Shown piece after piece: positions 46,391 to 57,087 of a stretch of DNA of 64,000 nucleotides. Every line of letters begins with the position of its first letter. The stretch's first letter is position 1. Below the pieces are notes generated by a model. That model saw nothing but the letters and a program-made list of their open reading frames with translations. It did no database searches and was not told where the DNA came from. The position numbers and the translations under genes were made by a program. Location: the NCBI GenBank assembly GCA_030765065.1, contig CM060979.1, positions 20,365,001 to 20,429,000 on the forward strand, written 5' to 3'. Origin of the DNA: Deroplatys truncata. Taxonomy: Eukaryota; Arthropoda; Insecta; Mantodea; Mantidae.

Positions 46391-47126
46391 TTAAATTCCG
46401 TGTCATTGAAGATAACTAAAGAGTTTCTTATCTTTCTATGTTTAAATTTTTTTTAAAAAAAAGTAAGTAAATCTGCCTTGTAGCTAATTATGCAAGCGTA
46501 CTCACTTGCGCACCCTACCAATGCTTTTTGAAATTGCAAATAGAGTGAATGACAGTTTACAAACAATAATTTGTCCTGAAGGGGATGGAGCTCGTGCACT
46601 CTGAACTTCAAGCATGCACGTTTCCTGAACCAACAGCTCACACAGAAAACAATAATTAATATTTGGCACAGCGGACAATACGATGGCCGCAAGAGCGCTA
46701 ATGACAGACGAGCGAGAATAACGTATTAAACACGGAAGCCTGGGAATCGAGGAACAGAATGCGGAGTTAATGACATTCGACGCACCTGTGTGACCATTTG
46801 GATATTAATATCTCTGACCTAGCCAATGACCGATAAGGGCGACTTTTGAGCTCTGCCCGGAAGTAAACCTTCTTATCTGGCATTACCATTACCACGGTTT
46901 CAAATCACAATGTCATGTCTTACGTGACGTCACCCATACGGAAAATATACTGTCCACCAAAAGAACTTGTTTTCTGGTCAGTGATGACTAATCCATTTTC
47001 TCGAAGATGCTACTGCGCTAGAAAGATAATCACACAATTAACATCGCACATGGGAACTTCCAGCTTAGAATACATTACAGTAAGTATGAATGGATCAAAG
47101 AAATAATACCTAATGTGTAACAAAAA
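46390..47126. other. Unassigned sequence
   Basis: No known family recognised. Higher GC content at 46690-46900. Confidence 0.3.
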
Positions 47127-48533
47127 TCTGATTTATTCCTTCACATGACTTCCTCTATGTAACGTCGCTTATCTTTATATAGGTACTACAAACTGTTCCT
47201 ACAGAACTGTTTCATGTTAGTCGAAACACTTAAACCTCTGCAGAAATAGTTGATGTTGTTGTTCACCAATGGCACTGGGGATTAATTGTTCTGCATCATT
47301 TTCCCTCTGGCTTCCCAATATAAAGTCTGTAAGTTATCACTTTTAAGAACTTTGCATTTGGCGAGATGTTGTTTGTTCAGGATGACATCTTGTTCAAAGA
47401 GAGTGCACTTGGGTGTAGGTAGGCACTGTATCTTATAGAGATGTTCCGCAAGGCAATCGTGGTCAGTTGCCATCGTAAATAAGGCCACTGCAGTCTTCCT
47501 TGGCATTTTTTGTATATCGACTCTATCTTTAATATTCTTATAATGTTTATCTTTTAATTTATCTTCTTCATCAAGTCTGCTGTCTTTTGAAATGTTGTTT
47601 AATGTTATTTAATTGTTTATTTATTTCTATTTGACCTACAGGTTTTTGTTTGTTTGTATTGCACCTTTCTTTGCTAATTGATCCGCATGTTCATTGCCCA
47701 AAAGTCCGACATGAGCTGGGATCCATTGTAGAGTGACATGATTTCTAGTTTCAACTGCTTATTTCTTTAATATTTCTTGTTGTTTTATTATTGTAATTGC
47801 TATTCCATTTATGGCTGATTTTGAGTCTGATAGGATGAACTATTTTTTGTTTTATGTATGGTCTATATAAAATGTTCTGTAATGCTGCTTTTATAGCTGT
47901 TAATTCTCCGTCATAGTGGTTTGACGTTTCATCTAATATGAGATACTGTGCAAAATGTTTACAGTATACTCCTGCACCGGCGTGTTTTCTTATTGATGAG
48001 GGATCCATCTGTATATATTATCTGGGTATCTTTCATTTTCCGTAGCTATTGCTATGGTTCTCATTTCATCTGGTATATTGTTTTGTTTGTGTATTGTATA
48101 TATCAGGTCATTCTGATATTGTATATCAATATATTCTATTGGACTCGTTACCTCTGTTGCAATTGTATTTGTTATAATTATATTCTTGTATTTTAAGTTA
48201 TTAATACATGTTCTGCAGAACTAGTTTCATTAAACACTTCGTTGAAAGTACAAGGAGATTACACAAAGCACAATCGATAACCATATGTTTCTATATGCTG
48301 GCCTTGAAGTTCCACACTCTTTCCATGACATCGCGGGAAACAACTGAATAGCGACACCACCTTTAAGAAAGTCACAAACGTGAAAAATTCAAACCAGTAA
48401 TAACGAATATCTTCGGAAATGGCTGATGCCACAGAAAGTTATTTCAAATAAATTGTGTTTTAAAGAGCCCTACATTTTTTTTTTGTAATATCTTTTTGAG
48501 TATATCTTATGGCCAACCCGATAAACGAAAGTA
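47127..48533 (-). mobile_element. HINE-like copy split by a LINE fragment
   Basis: 3' part 47127-47249 and middle part 48212-48533 (CATCGCGGGAAACAACTGAA onward). Ended on the right by a mariner-type MITE fragment at 48534. No 5' tip. Confidence 0.75.
47250..48211 (-). pseudogene. 5'-truncated LINE with RNase H domain
   Basis: Flanked by the 13-bp repeat TCTGCAGAA(A/C)TAG (47237-47249 and 48212-48224). The minus strand shows all four RNase H1 catalytic motifs in order, though in shifted frames: YTDGS, DGELTAIKAALQN, LSDSKSAING and GNEHADQLAKKGA. A C-terminal zinc-knuckle-like tail follows (DHDCLAEHLYKIQCLPTPKC). Typical of jockey/I-type non-LTR elements. The 3' end is CAA-rich. Frameshifts make it inactive. 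Confidence 0.8.
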
Positions 48534-48763
48534 CAGGGAGAGCCAAAAATCTACGAACCTCCTGCGCGGTGTTTTTCCTGTCCGCGTCCTCGGCGCTCGT
48601 TGCCGTCTGTCACTATCATAGAAAGGCGTGGATGAAACCATACATTTTAAAAACTACTTTTAAAGGCTTTACTTAACAAATTTATGAAAGGAGATGCTGA
48701 AACTGGCCACCGTCGTTGTCCATACATTTTTGGCACCTCTTTAGGAAACTATACATCACTCGC
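48534..48763 (+). mobile_element. Fragment of the mariner foldback MITE family
   Basis: Left arm (CAGGGAGAGCCAAAAATCTA onward) with TA at 48532-48533, running into the transposase 3' region and stopping near CATCACTCGCC. The right arm is missing. Confidence 0.8.
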
Positions 48764-48934
48764 CAATTTTTTTCGAGTCAACGGTTGAAGCCCGTTCATA
48801 TGTGAACACAATTTTGCCCCCTTTTTTAGAGAATTAACAGCCAGGAAATTTGATTTTGCCTTTTTTCAAGACTCTGCAACAGGAATAGATGTAGATACAC
48901 GAGTTTATTTTACAGGAGCAACTATAATTATTGC
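48764..48934. other. Unassigned sequence
   Basis: Short AT-rich stretch between a MITE fragment and a HINE fragment. Confidence 0.3.
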
Positions 48935-49203
48935 TGTTCCTATTTAAGGCATTTATATGGTAAATAAAACGTATATTTTAAAATGCCTGGGAATAGTCTG
49001 TGAAGAGTTCTTCGTTCTGATGAAATTTCGTATAGTTTTTGTGTAACGGATAAACCACAGGAGATAGAAGAAAACATACCACACAGAAAAGTAGATCTCT
49101 TTAAATCACACAATTGATTTTAATTAACTTGTTTTATGGGATTAACCATTTCAGAGATATATGTCGTTTACTGGTTTCAATATTTAAACATGTTTGTCAT
49201 TTT
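48935..49203 (+). mobile_element. Diverged HINE-like middle fragment
   Basis: Contains GGTAAATAAAACGTATATTT...GGGAATAGTCTGTGAAG and AACCATTTCAGAGATAT. A second copy starts in its T-run at 49204. Confidence 0.6.
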
Positions 49204-50655
49204 TACTTTCTGTACCCGTGCATAGTAGATAGCGAAGGTAATTCCACCCTAAAACCCGATACCGAGATTTCATCGGAAATACATGTTTTGAGGCACCTTG
49301 AATATAATTGTTTTTTTTTTTTAGAAAAAGGTCTGTGTATGTGTGTGTCTTTCTGTCTGTGAACAGCATAACTCAAAAACGGGAAGTCGGGTAAATACCA
49401 AACTTCGTATTTTGGTTCAGATACGACACGAAGGTTTTCAATAAAATACTCCCAACTCAAACCACCCCTTGCATGCAACATTATTCGATTTTTTTTAAAT
49501 GCCTGTAACGATTTTGATTAAAAGTCCATATATCAACATATCTACCTGACAAAGTGTGTATCTTGAATTTTCTGGGAATGCATTTTGCATCATCTTAAAT
49601 AACTGGTAAACGTTAAGCGATAGACCAAAACGTACTACAAAAAATGTAGATTTCTTTAAAGCACACAATTTATTTCAAATAACTATTTTGTGGCATAAGC
49701 CGTTTGCGAGATATCCGTTATTAATGGTTCGAATTGTTCAGTACTTGCCCGTTCTTTTGAAGTCCTGTTAATTTTCAATAGTGATAAGTTTAATAAAATT
49801 ATTAAGTGCTGTAAAATATTTAAAGTATATTAAGAAAATTGAAAGGTTATAAATTATATGTTTTGAGGAAAATGTATTGAAAGTAGTAGTTTAAAAATAA
49901 CAGCAGATACAATTTTGAATTTTATTGAAATTATGGATAGGGATATATAGAATAAATAATATTATACATAACACTTAGAATTTGGTATAATATTAAAATA
50001 AATTGTTATCATTAGTTGAAAATTAATATTTATATTAAGTGTAGTTTGGGTTCTGGTTACCAGTACCTTAACCATTGGATATCAGTGGTTAGAATATACT
50101 TTAATTTTGAATAGAGACTTGTCCTTATTTTGTTTAGTTTAAAAATTGGGAATAGTGGGACACTAGTTATTTTATGTTGCCGGTTACCAGTAACAGTAGT
50201 TTGAATATATAATTTTGATCTTAATTTTAACTGTAATGATTATAGTTTTGATTTAATTATTACTTTTAGCTTACTTATTGTATCTATTTTGTTATTTTCT
50301 ACTTTTATTCATTAGAATATAAGCAAAATCTATACAAAAATAATGTATAAATTGAAATCAATATTTAAATAAATAAAACATTTGGAATACACGTCCTGAT
50401 GTAGGAAACAAGGTACCAGGTGGCGTATTGCATATTTTATTTTTTTAGTTACTTGCGATATCATGGAAAGAATATGAAATTTTAAGACCAGCATTATAGC
50501 GTCTAGTTCTAAAGCATTTGTCTATCGCTGGCCCCTACGTATCCTAATAAAATATGTAATGCAGCTATTTCTACAAAGGCTTATCTCGATTAAAATGAAG
50601 TAGAGAGAAAAATAAACTTTTATAAGAATAGTTTTTAGAAAGTATATAAAAATAA
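49204..50655 (+). mobile_element. HINE-like copy split by an AT-rich insertion
   Basis: 5' part 49204-49775 (tip TACTTTCTGTACCCGTG) and 3' part from about 50447 (ATATCATGGAAAGAATATG...). The last hairpin bases are missing where the next copy begins. Confidence 0.7.
49776..50446. other. AT-rich 670-bp insertion in a HINE copy
   Basis: Strongly AT-rich. Contains two GGTTACCAGTA phrases, about 130 bp apart (50057 and 50185). No terminal repeats or frames identified; may be an LTR or MITE of a family I do not recognise. Confidence 0.4.
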
Positions 50656-51536
50656 TCTGATGTGTTACACTCACATGACTTTCTCTACTCTTGTACAATC
50701 TATTTTTACAAACGCCTATTCTCCATATGCTTCATATTAATCGAGATATCGAGATGTCAATCTTATTTGTAATTTTCTTGTAGATGCAAGGGGAATATGG
50801 TAGCATTTAAGCGATAGTCAAATATTTTATTGCTGGTTGCTATGTGGCACATTCCATTCTCTTTGCATGTCCAGGACATAAAAAAATGAATAACGAATTT
50901 GAGAAAAAGTACAAGTATTGGAAAATTTAAGGAAATAACAAGCAATATCTCGAAAACGGTTCACTCAACAAAAAAAATGTATATGATATTAAGTTGTGTA
51001 TTTTAACGCGATCTACATTTTTTGTGTAGTAAAATTTTGTCTATCTCTTATGGTTTACCAGTTATGCAAAAGTCGTTCATAATGAAGAATACTTTTGGAG
51101 ACATTCCCAGAAATTTCGAGATATACATTTCATTTCTCATGACATTATCTTAAACATATGATATTTTAATCAAAATGGTTAGAGCCATTTTTGAGAAAAT
51201 TGAAATTTTCGAAAAATGTTCCATGTAAAGGGTAGTCTGGGGTGGGGGGATTTTCTTGAAAACCTTCGTGTCGCATCTCTGGAGGATACTGAACCTAAAT
51301 ACCAAGTTTGGTTTTTATCCGACTGTTCGTTTTTGAGTTATGCTGTTCACAGACACACACACACACACACAGACACACAGACACACACACACACACACAC
51401 ACACGGACATGTTTCCAAAAATGCTTTTTTTGGATTCAGGAGGTCTCAAAACATGTATTTCCGGTGAAATCTCGGTATCGAATTTTTGGGTGGAATGCAA
51501 TACTTCCCCTACTTACTATACGTAGTAGAGAAAGTA
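50656..51536 (-). mobile_element. Complete HINE-like element
   Basis: From TCTGATGTGTTACACTCACA to ACGTAGTAGAGAAAGTA. CA microsatellite at 51352-51404. Very similar to 30659-31542. Confidence 0.85.
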
Positions 51537-52034
51537 ATAAATTATAATGAGCAGGGAAATTTTTATTACTTGATGTCCTTACACTTTTAAATGAGAGTAT
51601 TTCAGAAGCAGTCAGTTTTGCTCTGGGCTAGAAGCTAGGACAGATTTAATGAATTAGCTGTCTGGTAATTTTTGCAACGAGCAAAGCAGAGTTGTTAGCA
51701 GTGCGAAAACAATGGTTGTCTGTAGGTATTAGAGATGGGACAGCCTGTTTGATCCAATTTGCATAGCTACCGTTATGGAACACGTAACTGGATTGCAAGA
51801 CATTAGCGAGCAATACAAGATAATGAGGACTAATAGGGCTTCCCTTCGACCTGTTGACCATGACCGTCCTCCAACAGGGAGCACGTCAGCACCAGCAGAT
51901 CTTCATAATGACCCCAACTATGTCCCAGTCTCATACATTGGTGCTGATATTGCCATTCAGCAACTTGATAATTGTATATCGTAAAATTACAACGTATTGT
52001 ATTTTACGACACAAATAGGGTCCAACAGACTTTT
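51537..52034. other. Unassigned sequence
   Basis: A 69-codon frame (51775-51984) and a minus-strand frame (51646-51861) have no recognisable domain. Confidence 0.3.
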
Positions 52035-52036
52035 TA

Positions 52037-53542
52037 CGAGGGCTATGCTGAAAAGTTTTAGAATAACATGTTTCTAAAAACAAATAAATTTGTTAGCAAA
52101 ATATTTGATGGCTACTTTCCAATGTTTTGCGAGTTGATTGCAGTGTAGTTTGTTCGATTTTCTGTAATAGTTTCTTAGTTATCATTTATAGATTTTCTCT
52201 TCACCCAAAAATAAATTTGATTAGAAAACATTTCCGGGCTATGATTTTTTACGATTTTAAATCGTCATTAACGCCTATGTGAAATTCGGCCTTAGAAATG
52301 CATTTGGAGAAGGAGCCCTATCTATAGTTGGTACAGCGAATTCAAAAGAGTTCGGATTTTTCTTAGTGATGAATTTCGTGAAGGACACCCAAGAATTGCT
52401 GTTGCCGATGTTCAAGCAATGCTTGGAGAAGATCGACGGAAATCTTATGAATTTATTCGGGCGACATTGGGCATTGGTATGAGTCAAATCCAAAACATTT
52501 TGCACCAACAGTTAGACATGAGAGAACTTTGTTGTCGGTGGATACTACATGAACTGACTCCCGATAAAAAAAAACAACGCATTGATTGGTGGAGAAAAAC
52601 TCTGGAAAACTTCCAAGGCGGCACTTCAAAATTGGTTTGGAATATGCTTACTAGTGAGGAATCTTGAATTTATTGTTATGATCCTGAAAAGAGAAGTCAA
52701 TCGGCTCATTGAGTTTTTTCGGGGGTTTCCCGGGTCGTTAGGCGAATTATAGGAAGGATCACTACATTCCCCGAATTTTCTGTCTCTCATTTCACCTCCA
52801 TTCTCATTTCACTTCACCTTTCATGGGCTTGGTTTCTTTCTGTGTTGCAAGTGTCGGCAGGAGGTCTCGGCGCGTGCATGGTAGGGGATGATCTGAGTGA
52901 TCCTTCGTCCCTCGGAATGGGGGCGTTCTCCTGGTCTCCAGAGAATTGTAAGCCCACACGGTGGAGGGAATCCGTTGCACCAGTCTAAACTTACAAAAGT
53001 CTGACGAATTCGCAGTGCTGGAAAGAAGATGTTTGCTACGATTTTGTTTTCCAAAACGGGCCATATTGCTACTGTAGCATTAGAAGATAGACGTACCGTT
53101 ACTGCCGATGGGTACACAAATGTCAGTTTATCGCAAATTTTTGAAAACGTTAGTGAAAAACGTCCAAAAGGAAAAATGTTACTCATGACAACGCATATAC
53201 AGCAAAACCAATAACTGACTATCTGGATGCCCTAAAGGTCAGCCCCATAGACCCTCCACCATACAGCCCTGACCTAGCACTTTGTGATTTATTTTTGTTT
53301 CCAAAAATTAAAGATAAAATGCGTGGAATCACTTACGTCATCAGATGAAACAGTGGAACGTTATAAAAACTTGGTTTCTGAATTAGCTCAGGAAAAGTGG
53401 TGTCATTGATTTAAGGACTGTTTTCATGTAATACAAAAATGTACTGATGTTAAATGGGAGTATTTTGAAAAACATAAAATCATTTAAATTTTTAAAAATT
53501 AATCCTTGTTTGACTTTCCAAATGTGTTCAGTGTCGCCCTCG
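52037..53542 (+). pseudogene. Mariner element with both ends, transposase broken
   Basis: Inverted repeats CGAGGGCTATGCTGAAAAG and (inverse) CAGTGTCGCCCTCG, each next to TA. Without the inserted SINE it is about 1.23 kb, normal for mariner. Reading pieces in order: FRAMIFYDFKSSLTP, then AVADVQAMLGEDRRKSYEFI, then RWILHELTPDKKKQRIDWWR, then KTGHIATVALEDRRTVTADG, then PPPYSPDLALCDLFLFPKIK. This is the N-terminal helix-turn-helix, linker and DD34D core; stops and frameshifts inactivate it. Same family as 25461-26402. Confidence 0.9.
52713..52992 (+). mobile_element. SINE fragment inside the mariner element
   Basis: TTTTTCGGGGGTTTCCCGGG to AATCCGTTGCACCAG, matching the body of the SINE at 55850-56389 but lacking head and tail. 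It splits the mariner transposase after its ESWIYCYDPE-like region. Confidence 0.8.
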
Positions 53543-53654
53543 TATAAGAACTACTTACCTATAGTAAGTAGGAGAAGTATTGCATTCCACCCAAGAGTTG
53601 ATATCGGGATTTCCTGGAAATACAGGTTTTGAGATCCATGAATAATAAAAAAAA
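53543..53654 (+). mobile_element. HINE-like 5' stub
   Basis: TACCTATAGTAAGTAGGAGAAG to the internal A-run (AATAATAAAAAAAA), then an opposite-strand copy begins. Same arrangement as 36405-36504. Confidence 0.65.
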
Positions 53655-55128
53655 TCTGATGTCTTGCATTCACATGATTTCTTTTGAGGCAGTATTTTAT
53701 ATCATAACATGCTGTGAAAGCCAAAGTGATTGTAGTGTAATTTAATATTATTGTATGTACAGAATTTTAGATGTTTGTTAGCCATAAGTATTGTTAGGAA
53801 ATAGGTTTACACGGCCTCACTGAAACTGACAATAGAAGTGGGTAACAATAAACCGAGGGGATGAGTTGTTTATCACTAAGAAGAGACAAACAAATGACGT
53901 CAGGGTAGCGTGCCTTTTTTTTAGAAATGGAGGGAATATCTTCCCTAGAGCACATATGTTAGTAGTAGTGATTGGCAGACAAACAGACGCTAAAGTTGGC
54001 GCGATTTGGTAACCAATAGCAGTTGTATTATAATGTTTAGGCAATTCGAGGTGAAGGAGTATATATTCTCGAGCCATAAGCAAGTGTCGCGCAGTTCTGA
54101 AGAATCTTTCACGAGGTACACGTCACGCAGTTCTAAGGAATCTCTCACGAGGTGTACGTCGCAGAATTAGTTACAAAAATGTACGCGAAGTAATTGGTGC
54201 GCGGCAACTATACGGCTGTAGTTACATTCGTAAATATCACAGTTTCAGTCAGGCGTGTATAAAGATTAAAAATGTGAATAATTAATCACGTGTGACGGCA
54301 ATAAAAGTGTAGAAACAATTTTTTTTATGAGTGTTATCTTTTAGCAACAACTCCTTTCCGTTTACACGCTCTGCTTAGAGATACTTGTTCGACTGAGTTA
54401 TAATAGCTAGCCGGAGGATAAAGAACCCCAAATTTAAAATAATAAAACAAGAGGCGCTCAACAAATAAGATAACACGAGCCAAAGAACTGCGACACTTTT
54501 CTCACTTTTTGCACACTGTTCTTGCAAAGGTTTATTCCTTTATCTACTCCTTGTTAATACAGATATTCATTATTCATTTATTCATTTGGTTGTAGATATA
54601 AAAAGAATACAATAAGCTAAAGCGATAGTCAAACCCTTTCAAAGCTGGTCGCTCTGTGATGACTTTGAAATTCTGTTCCATGCACATGAACACGAAAATG
54701 AAAGAAAATAAGAAGAAAGAAAGAAAAAGGAATAGCGATTTGCAGTTGAAGAAAGTATAAAGTATCTAATATTCAAACCAATAACAAAGAATATTTCTGA
54801 AATGCATAATGACAAACATTTTTGTTTGACATAAATTATGTGCTTCATGAGATCTACATTTTTGTGCAGCAAGATTTTGTCTATCTCTTACGGTTTGTTA
54901 GTTGTACAAAAGTCATTCAGAATAAAGAGGACTTTACAGTCTATTCCCAGAAAATTCAAGGGAGGTATGCGTTTTTGCATGAAACTAGCTTAAACATGTG
55001 CTATTTTAACCAAAATCATTAGAGCCATTTTTGGGAAAGCAAAAAACAACTAAAAATCTTCCACTTAAAGCGCAGTTTGGATTGGGGGCATTTTCTAAAA
55101 ATTTTCGTGTCGCAGAGTCCGATATATA
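53655..55128 (-). mobile_element. HINE-like copy split by a solo LTR
   Basis: 3' tip 53655-53684 (TCTGATGTCTTGCATTCACA) continues at 54496 (CTTTTCTCACTTTTTGCACA) and runs to the GTCGCAGAGTCCGATATATA block. It then meets an inverted partner at about 55130. Confidence 0.7.
53685..54495 (+). repeat. Solo LTR with TATA box and AATAAA
   Basis: 811 bp, ends TGAGGCAGT ... ACTGCGACA, flanked by CTTT (53681-53684 and 54496-54499). It contains an ACCAAT box (about 54011), TATATATT at about 54060 and AATAAA at 54300. This spacing fits a U3-R-U5 on the plus strand. After the TATA box a segment of about 37 bp is duplicated (GCGCAGTTCTGAAGAATC / CACGCAGTTCTAAGGAATC). No internal domain remains. Confidence 0.8.
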
Positions 55129-55130
55129 CG

Positions 55131-55740
55131 TAACTTGGTATTTAAGTTCGACTTCCAAGGAAGCAACGCGAAGAATTAAAAAAAAAATCTCTCCTCCTCA
55201 AACTACTCTTTATAAGGAAGAAATTTCGTTATTTTTTATTTTCTCAAAAATGGTTGTAACGATTTCGATTAAAATACCATATGTTTAATATATTTGCATG
55301 ACAAATAAAACGTATATCTTTGAATTTTTTGGGAATAGCCTGTGAAGTCCTCTGCATTCTAAATGACTTTTGTAGCACTAACAAACCGTAAGAGATAGAC
55401 AAAATCTTGCTGCACAAAAATGTAGATCTCGTCGAAGCCCACAGTTTATGTCAACCAAAAATGTTTATCATTAAACATTTAGAGACATTCTTTGTTATAC
55501 GAGGCGCGTTCTTAAAGTAAGTACCGTTTTAATATGTTGCCGCTGCAGCGCTGCGGTCGCGATTTTGAGCATGCGCGATCACTTTTTCCATTCATTATTA
55601 AGTGTGGACAATCGTCACTTTGTGCTTTCCTGTTGTTAGAGTGTTTTCGGATTAACAGGTAGTAGACAGAAGAATAATCTTATGTAAGAATACATTTAGA
55701 AGAGTGAACAGAGAAAGCAATGCGAATGCAATGCATCATA
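55131..55740 (+). mobile_element. HINE-like copy, inverted partner, with an insertion
   Basis: Main part 55131-55498 (starting in the ATTTAAGTTCGACTTCC block, 5' tip missing) and 3' end 55651-55740 (GATTAACAGGTAGTAGAC ... AATGCATCATA). The gap holds a mariner-type fragment. Confidence 0.65.
55499..55650. mobile_element. Mariner-type terminal fragment
   Basis: Begins CGAGGCGCGTTCTTAAAGTA after TA, a typical mariner inverted-repeat tip, and continues as an apparent 5' flank. No right end found. Confidence 0.5.
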
Positions 55741-55849
55741 TTCGCTTTTTATAAGTTGCTGTAGGTTTGAATGATGTGTCTAGTCGGGTGAGTCGCATTG
55801 CATCCCTGGTTTTAAGTAGGATAGTACTAATCTAGTTAGTAATCTAGAA

Positions 55850-56389
55850 GCGTGACCGAGCGGGATGCCTCAGGCGGTAACGTCTGTGGCTCTCATCGGG
55901 AGGTCGTGGATTCGATTCCCGCGGCCGATCTTCCGGATCCATGGGTTTTTTTCGGGGGGTTTCCCGGGTCGCTAGGTGAATGCTCGGAAGGATCACTACA
56001 CCCCCGAATTTCCTGTCTCTCATTTCACCTCCATTCTCATTTCGCTTTACCTATCATCTGCTTGGTCTGTGTAAGTGTTGTAACGGAAGGTATCGGCGCG
56101 TGCATGGCAGGGGATAATCTTGAGTGATCCTTCGTACCTCCGAATGGGGGCGTTCTCCGGGTTCCAGGCCTCCAGGGGATGTGTAAGCCCACACGGTGGA
56201 GGGGAATCCGTTGCACCAGATGCCATTCGGGGAGTTTAAATCTGTAAACGGTAAGGACCCTGCCCTCTGTCTCATCTCACCACATCCTTTCCTCCCCGGA
56301 GGCGCCCGTCAAATGCCTATGCACAAAAAATCTGCGTAGGTCGAGGTCCTAAGACCTCTTCCGCTCCTAGTCCTATCCTATCCCTTTCT
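55850..56389 (+). mobile_element. Full-length tRNA-derived SINE
   Basis: Flanked by the 8-bp repeat ATCTAGAA (55842-55849 and 56390-56397). Head CGTGACCGAGCGGGATGCC with B-box-like GGATTCGATTCCCGC; body with GGGGTTTCCCGGGTCGC, GGCGCGTGCATGGCAGGGGA and CCACACGGTGGAGGGGAATC; tail of CCTAT units. The tRNA-like head is not a functional tRNA gene, lacking a closing acceptor stem. Confidence 0.85.
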
Positions 56390-56439
56390 ATCTAGAACAG
56401 TAAAATTCGAATAAGGATATGAGAGGAATTTAAAATGTA

Positions 56440-56752
56440 AAATCGAGATAGTTGCATGACAAATAAAATGTAAGTACATCTTCAATTTTCTGTGAATAGG
56501 CTTTCAAAAATGTTCCGTGCAAAGGGTAGTTTGGGTGGGTGGATTTTTTTGAAAATCTTGGTGTCGCATCTTTGGAAAATAACGAACCTAAATACCAAGT
56601 TTGGTATTTATTCGAGATTTCGTTTTTGAGTTAGGTGTTCACAGACGCACACAGGGACCTTTTTCTGAAAATACCTTACTGGGTTCAGGGGCCTCAAAAG
56701 ATGCATTTTCGGTGAAATCTTAAAATCGAATTTTTGGGTGAAATGCAAAAGC
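56440..56752. mobile_element. Two HINE-like fragments in opposite orientation
   Basis: 56440-56503 is plus (GATAGTTGCATGACAAATAA to GAATAGGCTTTC). 56504-56752 is minus (AAAAATGTTCCGTGCAAAGG to TTTTTGGGTGAAATGC near the 5' tip). Confidence 0.6.
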
Positions 56753-57087
56753 GCTGTTGGAAAATACTGAACAGCACAGTTTGTAATGATTTCTCGTGAA
56801 TGCAGCTGAGTGAATTCCAAGCTGCCACATTCGGACTGCGTGGACGTTATTTATGGAGAAAATCTCAGTTGCGAAGAAATAATAGCAGTTTCAGCAACCT
56901 AACTATAACCTTGTTTATTCTCAGTAACCAACTAAGAAAACCACACAGAAGATAAAACAGAAGTAAAGCCAAAATAAACGTGCAAAGGAAGGGGAGAAAA
57001 AGAGGTGGTACTTCGTCTGAAGTGATGCTGCTGTTACTGTTATCAATGTCAGTAGGTTATATAAGACAGACCTGGCGCAGTTTTTTG
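56753..57087. other. Junction region between host repeats and the polB-side arrays
   Basis: No repeat family recognised. TTATATAAG at about 57057, just before the tandem array, could be a TATA box but has no gene after it. The left boundary of the polB-bearing element may lie here. Confidence 0.3.

Noticed and set aside
55852-55935. Possible tRNA gene (also at 2198, 8050, 16480, 37690, 39140 and 44488)
   Set aside because: A- and B-box-like sequences are present but the acceptor stems do not close. The heads continue into shared SINE bodies, several with target duplications.
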